In this document: piece by piece, positions 8,298 through 15,689 of the stretch
How positions within the stretch are numbered: the first letter of the stretch is position 1
How the letters are laid out: every line of letters begins with the position of its first letter
DNA from: an uncultured Eubacteriales bacterium
GTDB lineage: Bacteria > Bacillota > Clostridia > Oscillospirales > Oscillospiraceae
Length of the DNA: 57,068 bases
Direction: 5' to 3'
Assembly: GCA_900316745.1 (NCBI GenBank)
Contig: ONEB01000013.1
Coordinates: 1-57,068 of the forward strand
Translations under genes and position numbers: made by a program
Notes under the pieces: generated by a model
Told to the model about the DNA's origin: nothing
The model's input: the letters and a program-made list of their open reading frames with translations, nothing else
Database searches by the model: none

Positions 8298-9131
8298 TCA
8301 ATAGAGCTTGGGAATATCGACCGCCTTGTTGAAGCTGTATTCCGGCGTCGGGAACGCCCCGGAAACAGATTCCTCATGGAAGAGATTGAGACCCTTGACC
8401 ATCTCCTCGCGGATATTCGCAAAACGCTTGACGAACTTTGGCTTGAAATCGCCGTACATGCCAAGCAGATCGTGCGTCACGAGCACCTGGCAGTCCACAT
8501 CGGGGCCTGCGCCGATGCCGAGGATCGGCACACTGACAGCCTCGGTGAGCGCCTTGGCGACCACGCTGGGCACGCACTCAACGACGATGGAGAACACACC
8601 GGCAGCCTCCAGCGCCTTGGCGTCCTCGATGAGCTTCTTCGCGCCCTCGGGCGTGCCGCCCTGTACCTTGAAGCCGCCGAAGCTGCTGGCGCTCTGCGGC
8701 GTCATGCCGATGTGGCCCATGACGGGGATGCCCACATCTACCATCCGCTTGATGGTGGGCGCCATATTCGCGCCGCCCTCAAGCTTCACGCAGTCGCAGT
8801 TGGTCTCCATGAGGATGCGGCAGGCAGAGCGGATGGCCTGCTCCGGGCTCTCCTGATAGGAGCCGAACGGCATATCGCCGGCGATGAAGGTATTGGGAGC
8901 GCCAAGTACGACAGGCTTGATGTGATGGATCATATCGTCGAGCGTGACGCCGACGGTGGTGCTGCGGCCCAGCATGGTCATGGCGAGGGAGTCGCCAACC
9001 AGAATGACTTCCACATCGCTGTCATTGACGATGGAAGCAATCGTGTAGTCATAGGCAGTGCAGTAGGCAAACTTGCGGCCTTCTTCCTTGTACTTCTTGA
9101 AATCCAGAACAGTCATTTTTTTCTTGGACAT
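8298..9131 (-). CDS. panB: 3-methyl-2-oxobutanoate hydroxymethyltransferase
   Basis: A 277-residue PanB, the usual length. It transfers a hydroxymethyl group from 5,10-methylene-THF to ketoisovalerate, giving ketopantoate, the first step to pantothenate and CoA. The metal and substrate motifs are present: VGDSLAMTMLG, AGDMPFGSY, KLEGG, GHIGMTPQS and the catalytic-glutamate segment VVECVP. panC, panD and panE are not in the window. It depends on methylene-THF, the product of the neighbouring fhs-fchA-folD genes, and shares with fhs the LysR-type palindrome, which lies 113 bases upstream of its start. Confidence 0.96.
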   Translation of the reverse strand: MSKKKMTVLDFKKYKEEGRKFAYCTAYDYTIASIVNDSDVEVILVGDSLAMTMLGRSTTVGVTLDDMIHHIKPVVLGAPNTFIAGDMPFGSYQESPEQAIRSACRILMETNCDCVKLEGGANMAPTIKRMVDVGIPVMGHIGMTPQSASSFGGFKVQGGTPEGAKKLIEDAKALEAAGVFSIVVECVPSVVAKALTEAVSVPILGIGAGPDVDCQVLVTHDLLGMYGDFKPKFVKRFANIREEMVKGLNLFHEESVSGAFPTPEYSFNKAVDIPKLY

Positions 9132-9243
9132 GAGATGTACCCTCTTTCCGTTTTGATTTGCCCCGAATCGCGGGGTCTTTGGTTTTCTGGCATTAGCTTA
9201 CCGCAATCCCTTGGAAAAGAAAAATACATCTTTTCGGAACTTC

Positions 9244-9261
9244 CATAGGCAGTTGCCTATG
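9244..9261. promoter_or_regulatory. LysR-type operator upstream of panB
   Basis: Perfect inverted repeat CATAGGC-AGTT-GCCTATG in the panB/lysR divergent region. It matches the fhs site in arm sequence, spacer length and the flanking AATACATCTTTT. Confidence 0.8.
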
Positions 9262-9350
9262 GATTCCGTCGAGTTCTACAGCACGATTGTTTTATTTTAG
9301 CATCTTTCACAAAAACGGATCGGTTCTTGCTCAAATCAAATTCTTTTCGT

Positions 9351-9380
9351 TTGACATGGGCATAGGCTTTTTAGTATAGT
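9351..9380 (+). promoter_or_regulatory. lysR promoter with an operator half-site
   Basis: TTGACA (9351-9356), 18-base spacer, TATAGT (9375-9380). The half-site CATAGGC occupies 9361-9367 inside the spacer, which would let the regulator repress its own gene. Confidence 0.7.
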
Positions 9381-9403
9381 AACACAAGAAGGGAGCTGTT
9401 TCT

Positions 9404-10339
9404 ATGCTGGAATCCCGCAGACGATACTACTTTCTCGCGATTGCGGAGCATCTGAACATCACAAAGGCCGCTGCATCGCTATATATCGCACAGCCCTCGC
9501 TGACGCAATACCTGAATCAGCTGGAAAAAGAACTGGACGCAAAGCTGATCGACCGAAAATACTCTCCTTTGCGTCTGACACGCGCCGGTCAGATCTATTA
9601 TGATTACTTGAAGGACGTGCAGTATAAGGAGCAAGAAATGCGCGCAATGATTGCCGCCGAGACCGCGGGTGATAAGCTTCCGCTGCGAATCGGCGTGCCG
9701 ATGCAAAAGAGCCAAAACGTCACTCAGACACTGCTGCCGCACTTTACTGAGAAGCATCCACATGTTTCCTTTTCCCTTTGGGAGGGCACAACGACCACGG
9801 TTCGCAACCGCGTAATCCAGGGCGAGCTTGATATCGGGTTCGGTCACACCCGGGTGGAAGGAGATCAAGAATGCGATGTGCTCCCGCTGCGCACAGAACG
9901 CGTCGTGATCGTCTGCAACCGGATGAACCCCGTTGTCGGCGACGCGGAAGCTTCTCTGGAGCGCCCGCTCTCTGTTCAGCCCGAGGCGCTCACGGAGCAG
10001 CGATGCTATGAGATGGGGCCGGAATACATCCTCCATGACGTGGAAGCGGAGATGGTCGAGCGCTACGGCCTCAAGCCCGGCAAACGACTGCTCATGAGCC
10101 ACCTTTACTCCCGTGTGGCAGATCTGCTCTCGCATCCGGATTCCGGCTACGCTTTCATTCCGGACTATATCTTTCAGGAGAGCTTCCCGAAAAGCGTTCT
10201 GCCGCAGCTCGCAATCCTGCGGCTGGGCGAGGAGGACTATACCTGGCACTTCTCCATGCTGCGCAAAGCAGGCGTCAAGCACCGTAAGGAGTCCAATTGG
10301 TTCTGGAACTGTATAGCAGAACAATATCAAAACGATTAA
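9404..10339 (+). CDS. LysR-family transcriptional regulator of the C1/panB genes
   Basis: A 311-residue LysR protein. The N-terminal winged helix-turn-helix is at about residues 5-65 (NITKAAASLYIAQPSLTQYL, then LIDRKYSPLRLTRAG), followed by a periplasmic-binding-protein-like effector domain of about 220 residues. It is divergent from panB, the usual layout for a LysR regulator and its target. Matching palindromes upstream of panB and of fhs, and a half-site in its own promoter, suggest that it controls panB-kdgT and fhs and represses itself. The effector is unknown; a folate-pathway or ketoacid metabolite would fit. The start follows AAGGGAG. Confidence 0.9.
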   Translation: MLESRRRYYFLAIAEHLNITKAAASLYIAQPSLTQYLNQLEKELDAKLIDRKYSPLRLTRAGQIYYDYLKDVQYKEQEMRAMIAAETAGDKLPLRIGVPMQKSQNVTQTLLPHFTEKHPHVSFSLWEGTTTTVRNRVIQGELDIGFGHTRVEGDQECDVLPLRTERVVIVCNRMNPVVGDAEASLERPLSVQPEALTEQRCYEMGPEYILHDVEAEMVERYGLKPGKRLLMSHLYSRVADLLSHPDSGYAFIPDYIFQESFPKSVLPQLAILRLGEEDYTWHFSMLRKAGVKHRKESNWFWNCIAEQYQND

Positions 10340-10358
10340 ATACAAGATAACAGAAACC

Positions 10359-10453
10359 GGAGCGGGTCGATGAACAGCACCCCATTTGTTAGACAGTATG
10401 GTATACTACTAACGAATGGGGTGCTGTTCACACCCGGGTTCCGCTCCTTTTTT
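10359..10453. terminator. Long nested palindrome and terminator after lysR
   Basis: An outer stem GGAGCGG/CCGCTCC (10359-10365 with 10441-10447) followed by six T encloses a 21-bp near-perfect inverted repeat (10372-10392 with 10409-10429, one mismatch). The loop of the inner repeat contains a further small palindrome, AGTAT-GGT-ATACT. It lies between convergent genes and probably stops transcription from both sides. Confidence 0.75.
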
Positions 10454-10569
10454 GTGCGTGTGTTTCTTGCTCAGTGTGAGAGGGCTTCGCAAAAATGACA
10501 CAACACGGTATTTCCTCTATACAAAGATAAGTTTTAAGGGGGCTTGCCTTTGTACAGTTGAGGATGAGA

Positions 10570-10698
10570 TCAGACGCTGTATTCGTAATTCGGCTTGTTG
10601 ATCTGGTAGGGCATCTTGGTCATGTCCTTACGAGGCATTTCATCATAATGCTTCTTCATGAAGGGCTCATAGATGTAGAAGCCCATGCATATCTGCAT
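10570..10698 (-). CDS. Small hypothetical protein (42 residues)
   Basis: A short frame that begins 7 bases after the stop of the [2Fe-2S] protein and encodes 42 residues rich in tyrosine, methionine and lysine (for example MGFYIYEPFMKKHYDEMPRK). AGGAG precedes it: it abuts the first ATG and is 12 bases from a second ATG at 10686, so the start is uncertain. The lack of a gap and the protein-like composition suggest a real small gene co-transcribed with its neighbour. I do not recognise a family. Confidence 0.4.
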   Translation of the reverse strand: MQICMGFYIYEPFMKKHYDEMPRKDMTKMPYQINKPNYEYSV

Positions 10699-10705
10699 CT
10701 CCTGC

Positions 10706-10978
10706 TCACGCGAAGGGATCTGCGACCACAAGCGCGTGGTCCAGAACCTCTCCCAGCAGTCTTTTGCATTTTTGGCAGGCTGTCACGGCGTTCGTCCACT
10801 CAATGACCTCGTCCAGTGTGGTCATACCCATCCGCACCGCCTCCAGCACATCGCCGAAGGTGGTATTGACGCACTTGCAGACGATCGTGTCCTCTGTCAG
10901 CGTGTTCACATCCAGCTCGTCCTCCGGGTTCAGATACGGCCGCCCGTCGGGCTTGACCTTGTTTCGAATCAATGCCAT
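10706..10978 (-). CDS. BFD-like [2Fe-2S]-binding protein
   Basis: A 90-residue protein with the bacterioferritin-associated-ferredoxin-like cysteine pattern C-x-C (34, 36) and C-x2-C (68, 71), separated by a helical segment, which binds a [2Fe-2S] cluster. BFD-like domains are usually electron-transfer modules of larger oxidoreductases (NirB, HcnA, SoxA types) or regulators of iron release; here the domain stands alone. The start at 10976-10978 is chosen because AAGGAGCG lies just upstream; a longer in-frame start would run into the divergent promoter. Its partner is not evident. A TetR gene is divergent and may control it. Confidence 0.75.
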   Translation of the reverse strand: MALIRNKVKPDGRPYLNPEDELDVNTLTEDTIVCKCVNTTFGDVLEAVRMGMTTLDEVIEWTNAVTACQKCKRLLGEVLDHALVVADPFA

Positions 10979-11004
10979 CCAATCGCTCCTTTTGTCAAAA
11001 GTTA

Positions 11005-11019
11005 TTGACATGTTGTCAA
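11005..11019. promoter_or_regulatory. Palindromic operator candidate, TetR/[2Fe-2S] divergent promoter
   Basis: TTGACA-TGT-TGTCAA is a perfect inverted repeat and at the same time provides a -35 box in both directions; on the plus strand TATGAT follows 17 bases after TTGACA. It is the likely binding site of the TetR protein at 11123. Confidence 0.5.
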
Positions 11020-11122
11020 GAACAATTTATGATGTAAAGGACTTGATGTCCATGACATTTTTTCCGATATCGAAACGATTCTTTGCAGACATTCGAAAAG
11101 TGTAAAGAAAAGGGGAACACAA

Positions 11123-11734
11123 ATGGAGCGAAAGACAGACCGCAGGACGATTTTGACCAAAACGGTCATCAAGGATTCGCTGCTGGAGCTTTTGGCATAC
11201 AGCGTATATGAAAAGATCACCGTGACCGCCGTATGCCGGGAGGCAGGCGTCACCCGGGCGACGTTCTATCTGCACTATCAGAATCTTGACGAGGTGCTGG
11301 ATGAGGCGCTGGACGATGCGCTGCGCTTGACGGAGCTTGACCCGAAATTTGGCCAGTTTCCGTCCAGCCACGAGGCATATTTTCAGTCCAGAGAGAACGA
11401 CGAGCCGGACATTGACGCCTTTCTTCCTGCCTGTCAGCGCGCGGCGAGCAACCCCAAATACCGTGCGCTGTTTTTGAATGAATCCATGTCCCACTTGATT
11501 CTGGATAAAATGTACCACAAGGAGCGCGCAATCCGCATCCCGGACATCATGGCAGCGCACCACCTGACGGAATGGGAAGCGGACATTATTTTTCGTTATA
11601 TGCTGTACGGCAATTTCGCGGTCAACAAATCGCTGGCGTGGGTGAAGAACGAGGACTGGTATCACGCGCAGGACGTTATTCGGAGCTTTACCGCGCCGAA
11701 GGAGCTGCGTCGGAAGAAAGGAGAGGCTCGATGA
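11123..11734 (+). CDS. TetR-family transcriptional regulator
   Basis: A 203-residue regulator. The N-terminal TetR helix-turn-helix is clear (KITVTAVCREAGVTRATFYL at about residues 32-51), and the remainder is a helical ligand-binding domain without an assignable ligand. The start is preceded by AAAGGGG. The stop overlaps the start of the metallo-hydrolase gene (ATGA), so the two form an operon, while the [2Fe-2S] gene is divergent. It resembles the second TetR regulator at 12543 in layout, with the same KTDRRT N-terminal start and similar helix-turn-helix, suggesting an old duplication. Confidence 0.9.
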   Translation: MERKTDRRTILTKTVIKDSLLELLAYSVYEKITVTAVCREAGVTRATFYLHYQNLDEVLDEALDDALRLTELDPKFGQFPSSHEAYFQSRENDEPDIDAFLPACQRAASNPKYRALFLNESMSHLILDKMYHKERAIRIPDIMAAHHLTEWEADIIFRYMLYGNFAVNKSLAWVKNEDWYHAQDVIRSFTAPKELRRKKGEAR

Positions 11735-12495
11735 TTTCATTCCAGCAAATCCGAAACGCGACGGTCAAGCTGAAATATCCAGGCGTTACCTTTCTGGTCG
11801 ACCCCTGGCTGAGCGAGCCCTGCTCTCCCGAGGAGAAAGCGGAGGCGCTGCAGACGCGCCGCTTCATCCCCAAACCGGTCTGTCCGCTGACGATGCCGCC
11901 GGAGGAGGTTTTGGCGGACGTGGACGTGATCCTCGCGACGCATCTGCATGAGGATCACTTTTCCGGGGACTTTCTGCCGGTGGATGCGCGGATGGTGCTT
12001 CAAAACCGCACAGGCGCCGAAAAAGCAGAAGCCATGGGTTTTTCCAATGCTGCCTGCTTCGCGGATGCGCCTTTGACATTCGGCGGCGTGACGGTGTATC
12101 GTGTGGAAGCTCGACACGGCGATTCGGATGCGTTGGCATGCCGCATGGGTCCCACCTCCGGTTTCGTGTTCATACAAGAGGGGGAGCCCACGGTCTATCT
12201 CGCGGGCGACACCGTATATTACAACGGCGTGCGGGACGTGATTGCACGGTTTTCACCCCAAGTCATCATCGTCAACGCCTGCGACGCGCGCGTGCCCGCC
12301 GGCAGGCTCATCATGAATGCAGAGGATGTCATCAGGACCTGCGCCCGCAGGCCTGGAGGCCTTGTGATCGTGAGCCATATGGAGGCTGTCAGTCATGCGC
12401 ATCTGAGCCGCACTGCGCTGCATCATAAGCTCTCAGAGACGCCGTATGCTGCGCAGGTACGGATTCCTGCGGACGGAGAGGGAATCGATCTCTGA
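11731..12495 (+). CDS. MBL-fold metallo-hydrolase (UlaG-like)
   Basis: A 254-residue metallo-beta-lactamase-fold protein. The metal-binding motif ATHLHEDHFSGDF supplies HxHxDH, a second region VEARHGDSD supplies a histidine, and AGDTVYY and SHMEAVSH complete the site. It resembles the UlaG/RomA-like group of Zn/Mn hydrolases acting on lactones or phosphodiesters; the true substrate cannot be told. The start overlaps the TetR stop (ATGA); a longer in-frame reading inside the TetR gene is rejected. Probably a cytoplasmic enzyme induced through the TetR regulator. Confidence 0.85.
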   Translation: MISFQQIRNATVKLKYPGVTFLVDPWLSEPCSPEEKAEALQTRRFIPKPVCPLTMPPEEVLADVDVILATHLHEDHFSGDFLPVDARMVLQNRTGAEKAEAMGFSNAACFADAPLTFGGVTVYRVEARHGDSDALACRMGPTSGFVFIQEGEPTVYLAGDTVYYNGVRDVIARFSPQVIIVNACDARVPAGRLIMNAEDVIRTCARRPGGLVIVSHMEAVSHAHLSRTALHHKLSETPYAAQVRIPADGEGIDL

Positions 12496-12539
12496 TATGA
12501 CAACGCCTCTGAACGTATTGGTTCAGAGGCGTTGTCATA
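12496..12539. terminator. Bidirectional terminator hairpin
   Basis: A 19-bp inverted repeat, TATGACAACGCCTCTGAAC (12496-12514), pairs with 12521-12539 around a 6-base loop, placed between the convergent MBL-fold and TetR genes. Confidence 0.75.
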
Positions 12540-12542
12540 CGC

Positions 12543-13109
12543 TTACAGACTTTCAAACCCGTTTTTCAAAAAGCGATCCACGTTGCATTGGATTTCCTCC
12601 CACGCTTCATCCGAAACGGCCAGATTTCGCTTGCTGATGGCAAGGCAGCCGTTGAGCTGGAAATAGAACAGGGCCGTGAGTACATCCTCTCCGAGCCCGG
12701 TGTCTCTTAGGCGCTCCACGAAGCTGCTGCGATACGTATCCGCCATGCGATCCACCACATAGCCGTGCAGAGAATCGGAAAAGAACAGCGGCTGGTATTT
12801 TTTGTTCTCCCGCAGGAAGCGGCAGAGCGGATACGCGCTCTTCTCCTCCCCCGCCGAGCTGCAGCCGACCTGCAGAAGTACGCTGTGGGTGTTCTCCATC
12901 GCTTCGGCATAGACTGCATCCAGCACCTGACTTATATTGCTGTAGTGCAGATAAAACGTGCCGCGGTTGATCTCCGCCGCGCGGCAGAGATCGGCGACGG
13001 TGATGTCCGCATAATCCTTTTCCGCCAGCAGCTCCAGCAGCGCGTCCTGAATGACCATGCGGGTATAGAGCGTTCGCCGGTCGGTTTTCCGGGTCTTGGC
13101 AGGTTCCAT
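12543..13109 (-). CDS. TetR-family transcriptional regulator
   Basis: A 188-residue regulator with the N-terminal helix-turn-helix ITVADLCRAAEINRGTFYLH and a helical C-terminal domain. The ATG at 13107-13109 follows AGGTG with six bases spacing; a GTG nine bases further upstream is a weaker alternative. It is divergent from the CooC-like ATPase and AEC transporter genes, and two inverted half-sites flank its promoter. The effector is unknown. Confidence 0.9.
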   Translation of the reverse strand: MEPAKTRKTDRRTLYTRMVIQDALLELLAEKDYADITVADLCRAAEINRGTFYLHYSNISQVLDAVYAEAMENTHSVLLQVGCSSAGEEKSAYPLCRFLRENKKYQPLFFSDSLHGYVVDRMADTYRSSFVERLRDTGLGEDVLTALFYFQLNGCLAISKRNLAVSDEAWEEIQCNVDRFLKNGFESL

Positions 13110-13123
13110 TTCGTTCACCTCAA

Positions 13124-13168
13124 AATTCTGAGCAACCTGTCTATCATTATAACTTATCGTTCAGAATT
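13124..13168. promoter_or_regulatory. Inverted half-sites around the TetR promoter
   Basis: AATTCTGA (13124-13131) and TCAGAATT (13161-13168) are inverted copies flanking the -10 of a near-consensus minus-strand promoter, TTGACA (13168-13173)-16 bp-TATAAT (13146-13151). They are likely autoregulatory operator sites of the adjacent TetR protein. Confidence 0.55.
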
Positions 13169-13327
13169 GTCAATCCAGTACATTTTCTCAAATTGTGTTG
13201 AGGATTTTGCACGTTTCCGAAAAGATGCGCAGAACTTTATCCCCCGGAGGGGCTTCCGCGTCCTTGACAGGTTTGCTATCGTGGGCTCACAAATCACCGG
13301 CAAGGCCGGAAAACGGAGGAAAATACC

Positions 13328-14080
13328 ATGAAACTGATGCTTTGCGGAAAAGGCGGCTGCGGCAAGAGCACAATCACCGCGCTGCTGGCAAAAGAATATG
13401 CCCGCGAGGGCAAGCGCGTGCTGGTCATCGACTGCGATGAATCGAACTACGGCCTGCACCAGCAGCTCGGGTTGGCGCTGCCGAAGGATTTCACCGATTT
13501 CGTCGGCGGCAAGCAGCGGATCATGATGCTCTCGGCAAACGGACCGATGAACGTTCCGCCGCTGTTTGAAGGGCCCATGACCCTGGACGACATTCCGAAG
13601 GACTATCTCTCGGAGCACGGCGGCATCATGCTCCTGTCCCCCGGCAAGATCGTGGACGCCAACGAGGGCTGCGCCTGCGCGTTCAACATCGTCATGTTCC
13701 AGTTTTTGCAGTTTTTGCAGCTGGGCGAGAACGACGTTGTCATCATGGACATGGAGGCGGGCGTGGAGCACTTCGGCCGCGGCACCGGCAACAGCTGCGA
13801 CGCCGTGCTCATGGTCGTCGATCCCTCTTACGAATCGCTCAAGCTCTCGGAGAAGATCGGCGAGATGTGCGAGCAGGGCGGGCATCCGCTTTACTATGTG
13901 CTCAACAAATATTCGGAAAAAGCCCTTCCGGCCATGGAGGCGAAAATCGCGCATCCGGAGCGGATCGCCTGCCGTCTGCCGATGAAGGAGGAGCTCCTGG
14001 ATGCGGGGCTCTCCGGCGAGGTGCTGGAGGATGAATACCCCGAGATCCGAACCCTGATCGAAACACTTTCGGCCGTCTGA
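13328..14080 (+). CDS. CooC-like ATPase (SIMIBI class)
   Basis: A 250-residue ATPase with the deviant Walker A GKGGCGKST (7-15), VLVIDCDESN after it, VIMDMEAGVEHFGRG, and the Cys-x-Cys pair CAC (115, 117) in the position where CooC binds metal at its dimer interface. CooC inserts nickel into CO dehydrogenase; related proteins serve other metalloenzymes. No CO dehydrogenase is visible here, so its client may lie elsewhere, or it may help another metal enzyme such as the oxidoreductase of the next region. It precedes an AEC transporter, with a hairpin between them. GGAGG precedes the start. Confidence 0.85.
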   Translation: MKLMLCGKGGCGKSTITALLAKEYAREGKRVLVIDCDESNYGLHQQLGLALPKDFTDFVGGKQRIMMLSANGPMNVPPLFEGPMTLDDIPKDYLSEHGGIMLLSPGKIVDANEGCACAFNIVMFQFLQFLQLGENDVVIMDMEAGVEHFGRGTGNSCDAVLMVVDPSYESLKLSEKIGEMCEQGGHPLYYVLNKYSEKALPAMEAKIAHPERIACRLPMKEELLDAGLSGEVLEDEYPEIRTLIETLSAV

Positions 14081-14098
14081 ACGGACGAAACATAATTG

Positions 14099-14126
14099 CC
14101 GCGTCCCGTCTGGCAGCGGGACGCGG
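14099..14126 (+). terminator. Terminator after the CooC-like gene
   Basis: CCGCGTCCCG pairs perfectly with CGGGACGCGG around an 8-base loop, followed by TTCTGCTC. With this weak U-tract, read-through into the AEC gene is possible. Confidence 0.6.
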
Positions 14127-14148
14127 TTCTGCTCGAGGTGCATGACTT

Positions 14149-15072
14149 ATGCGCGAAATCGTGATCCATCAGATGCTGCTGTTTTTGGCAGTCTTTCTCA
14201 TCGGCATGCTCTGCGTGAAGCAAAACATTCTCCGCCGTGAGTCGCTGCCGCATCTGGCAGGCCTGATGGCAAAGGTGCTGCTGCCGGTGATGATCTTCAG
14301 CATCTCCTACTTCGGTGTGACCTGGGCGATGGTGCGCCAAAACGCGGTGGTCCTTCTGATCACGGCGGGCTTTTATCTGATCGTGTCCGGCGTCATGTTT
14401 TTGACTGCCATGGCCGCCTCTGTTCCGATGGAGCGGCGCGGTGCATTTTGCTTTGCATTTATCTTCGGCAACACCGGCTTTGTCGGAGCGCCGCTGCTTG
14501 CCGCGCTCCTGCCGGAAACAGGCGGACTCTGCCTGGTGTTGTTTTCCATCGTGGATCAGCTGCTGTTCTGGACCTACGGCGTCTGGCTTGCGTCAGACGA
14601 CAAGATCGGTCAGCGCTTTTCCCTCAAGCGGTTTCTCAATCCCAATCTGATTGCGATCACGCTGGCGCTGGTACTTGTTGCAGCGCATGTACAGTTGCCG
14701 AAGATCGCGGAGGATGTGCTGCTGACGCTGAAAAACGCGGTACCTGCCGTCAGCATGCTGTATCTCGGCGCGCTCTTTGCCTGCTCTGACTGGAAAACCG
14801 CCTTTCGCACCAAGGAGCTGTATTTCGGCATCACGGTCAAAATGCTTCTGCTGCCGATTCTGCTCGGAAAGCTCTTGACGCTGACTACGCTCCCGGCAGA
14901 TACAGTTTCCGCAATGGTCATCCTGATGGGGCTGCCCACCATGACAGTAGTTCCCATGATCGCGGAAACCTACGGCAAAGAAGGAGCATACGCCTCCGGG
15001 ATCACAGCTGCGACGCTGGCTGCCAGCATCGTGACTATTCCTGTTGTGTTTTCGATCGTCTGCTCAATTTGA
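14149..15072 (+). CDS. AEC (auxin efflux carrier) family transporter
   Basis: A 307-residue membrane protein with about ten hydrophobic segments in two halves, typical of bacterial AEC transporters that move malate, malonate or related organic anions. Recognisable segments are FGNTGFVGAPLLAALLPE in the first half and MGLPTMTVVPMIAETYG in the second. The substrate is unknown. It may be co-transcribed with the CooC-like ATPase upstream. AGGTG lies near the start. Confidence 0.85.
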   Translation: MREIVIHQMLLFLAVFLIGMLCVKQNILRRESLPHLAGLMAKVLLPVMIFSISYFGVTWAMVRQNAVVLLITAGFYLIVSGVMFLTAMAASVPMERRGAFCFAFIFGNTGFVGAPLLAALLPETGGLCLVLFSIVDQLLFWTYGVWLASDDKIGQRFSLKRFLNPNLIAITLALVLVAAHVQLPKIAEDVLLTLKNAVPAVSMLYLGALFACSDWKTAFRTKELYFGITVKMLLLPILLGKLLTLTTLPADTVSAMVILMGLPTMTVVPMIAETYGKEGAYASGITAATLAASIVTIPVVFSIVCSI

Positions 15073-15140
15073 GCGCTGTGTTCTGTGGGTTTGCCTCTGC
15101 AAAGTAGTAGCGCTCGGTATTGTAATCAGCAAACGTAAAA

Positions 15141-15244
15141 ATATGTTCATTAAGATCGCGCTTTCCTTTGGCATGACACTATCCGAGTTTCTGGACTTCC
15201 CGGAGCTGAACGCGTATTCCTTTGATGAGCCGAGCGATAAATAA
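15141..15244 (+). pseudogene. C-terminal tail of an XRE-family protein
   Basis: The frame ending at 15244 encodes a tail with GMTLSEFLDFPELNAYSFDE, the typical end of small XRE/Cro helix-turn-helix proteins of Clostridia. Only about 33 residues remain; the DNA-binding domain is missing. It forms the left part of dispersed repeat copy 1. Confidence 0.6.
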
Positions 15245-15376
15245 CACCAAATTAACACTGAGAATACATTTTCTGGAAATCCGTGGATAAAGTAAAATCC
15301 CTGAAATCGTTGAGATTTCAGGGATTTTTGTGGTTCGAGTGCAGATAACGGATTTGGTCTGCAGGCGGTGAACAGG
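15196..15376 (+). repeat. Dispersed repeat copy 1 (XRE tail, terminator, att-like end)
   Basis: About 180 bases shared with copies at 31051 and 46595: XRE C-terminal codons, TAACACCAAATTAACAC, a short variable part, a strong terminator hairpin (15295-15308 with 15314-15327, then T5), then TTGTGGTTCGAGTGCAGATA and GAACAGG. This fills most of the otherwise gene-free 15,073-15,380 interval. It probably marks the end of a lost integrated element. Confidence 0.75.
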
Positions 15377-15380
15377 CCTT

Positions 15381-15665
15381 TTACCAGGTGAATTTCTCAA
15401 TTTCCACGCCGTCGCAGAACTGCGCCTTGCATTCCTGCAGCTGCGCGAATTTCTCCGTTTGGCAGTGCGCCTGCTGGAGCTCCGGCGTGGTCCACGTCTC
15501 TACCAGCAGCAAATCGTCCGGCGCTTCGGCCGCAAAGTAATAGTCGTAGCGGCAGTTGCCGTCCTCCGCTCTGGAGTTTGCCCGGACGCCAAGCGCGCAA
15601 AGCGCCTGATAGAAAGCGTCTCTCTGCCCCGGCTTGCAGTGATAGGTCACATTCCATGTCAGCAT
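15381..15665 (-). CDS. ABM-domain (YgiN-like) monooxygenase or reductase partner
   Basis: A 94-residue protein of the antibiotic-biosynthesis-monooxygenase/YgiN family: a dimeric ferredoxin-like fold with the segments LTWNVTYHCKPGQRDAFYQA and LLVETWTTPELQQAH. Members act on quinones or aromatic compounds, or have no known activity. It is 24 bases downstream of the molybdopterin-binding protein gene and is probably the last gene of that operon. Whether it belongs functionally to the molybdenum enzyme cluster is not clear. Confidence 0.8.
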   Translation of the reverse strand: MLTWNVTYHCKPGQRDAFYQALCALGVRANSRAEDGNCRYDYYFAAEAPDDLLLVETWTTPELQQAHCQTEKFAQLQECKAQFCDGVEIEKFTW

Positions 15666-15689
15666 CGTTTTCCATCCTTTCTGTCGACA

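Noticed and set aside
15064-15400. Minus-strand frames through repeat copies (also near 30,814 and 46,557)
   Set aside because: They are the reverse reading of the dispersed repeat; the plus-strand XRE tail and terminator explain the sequence.
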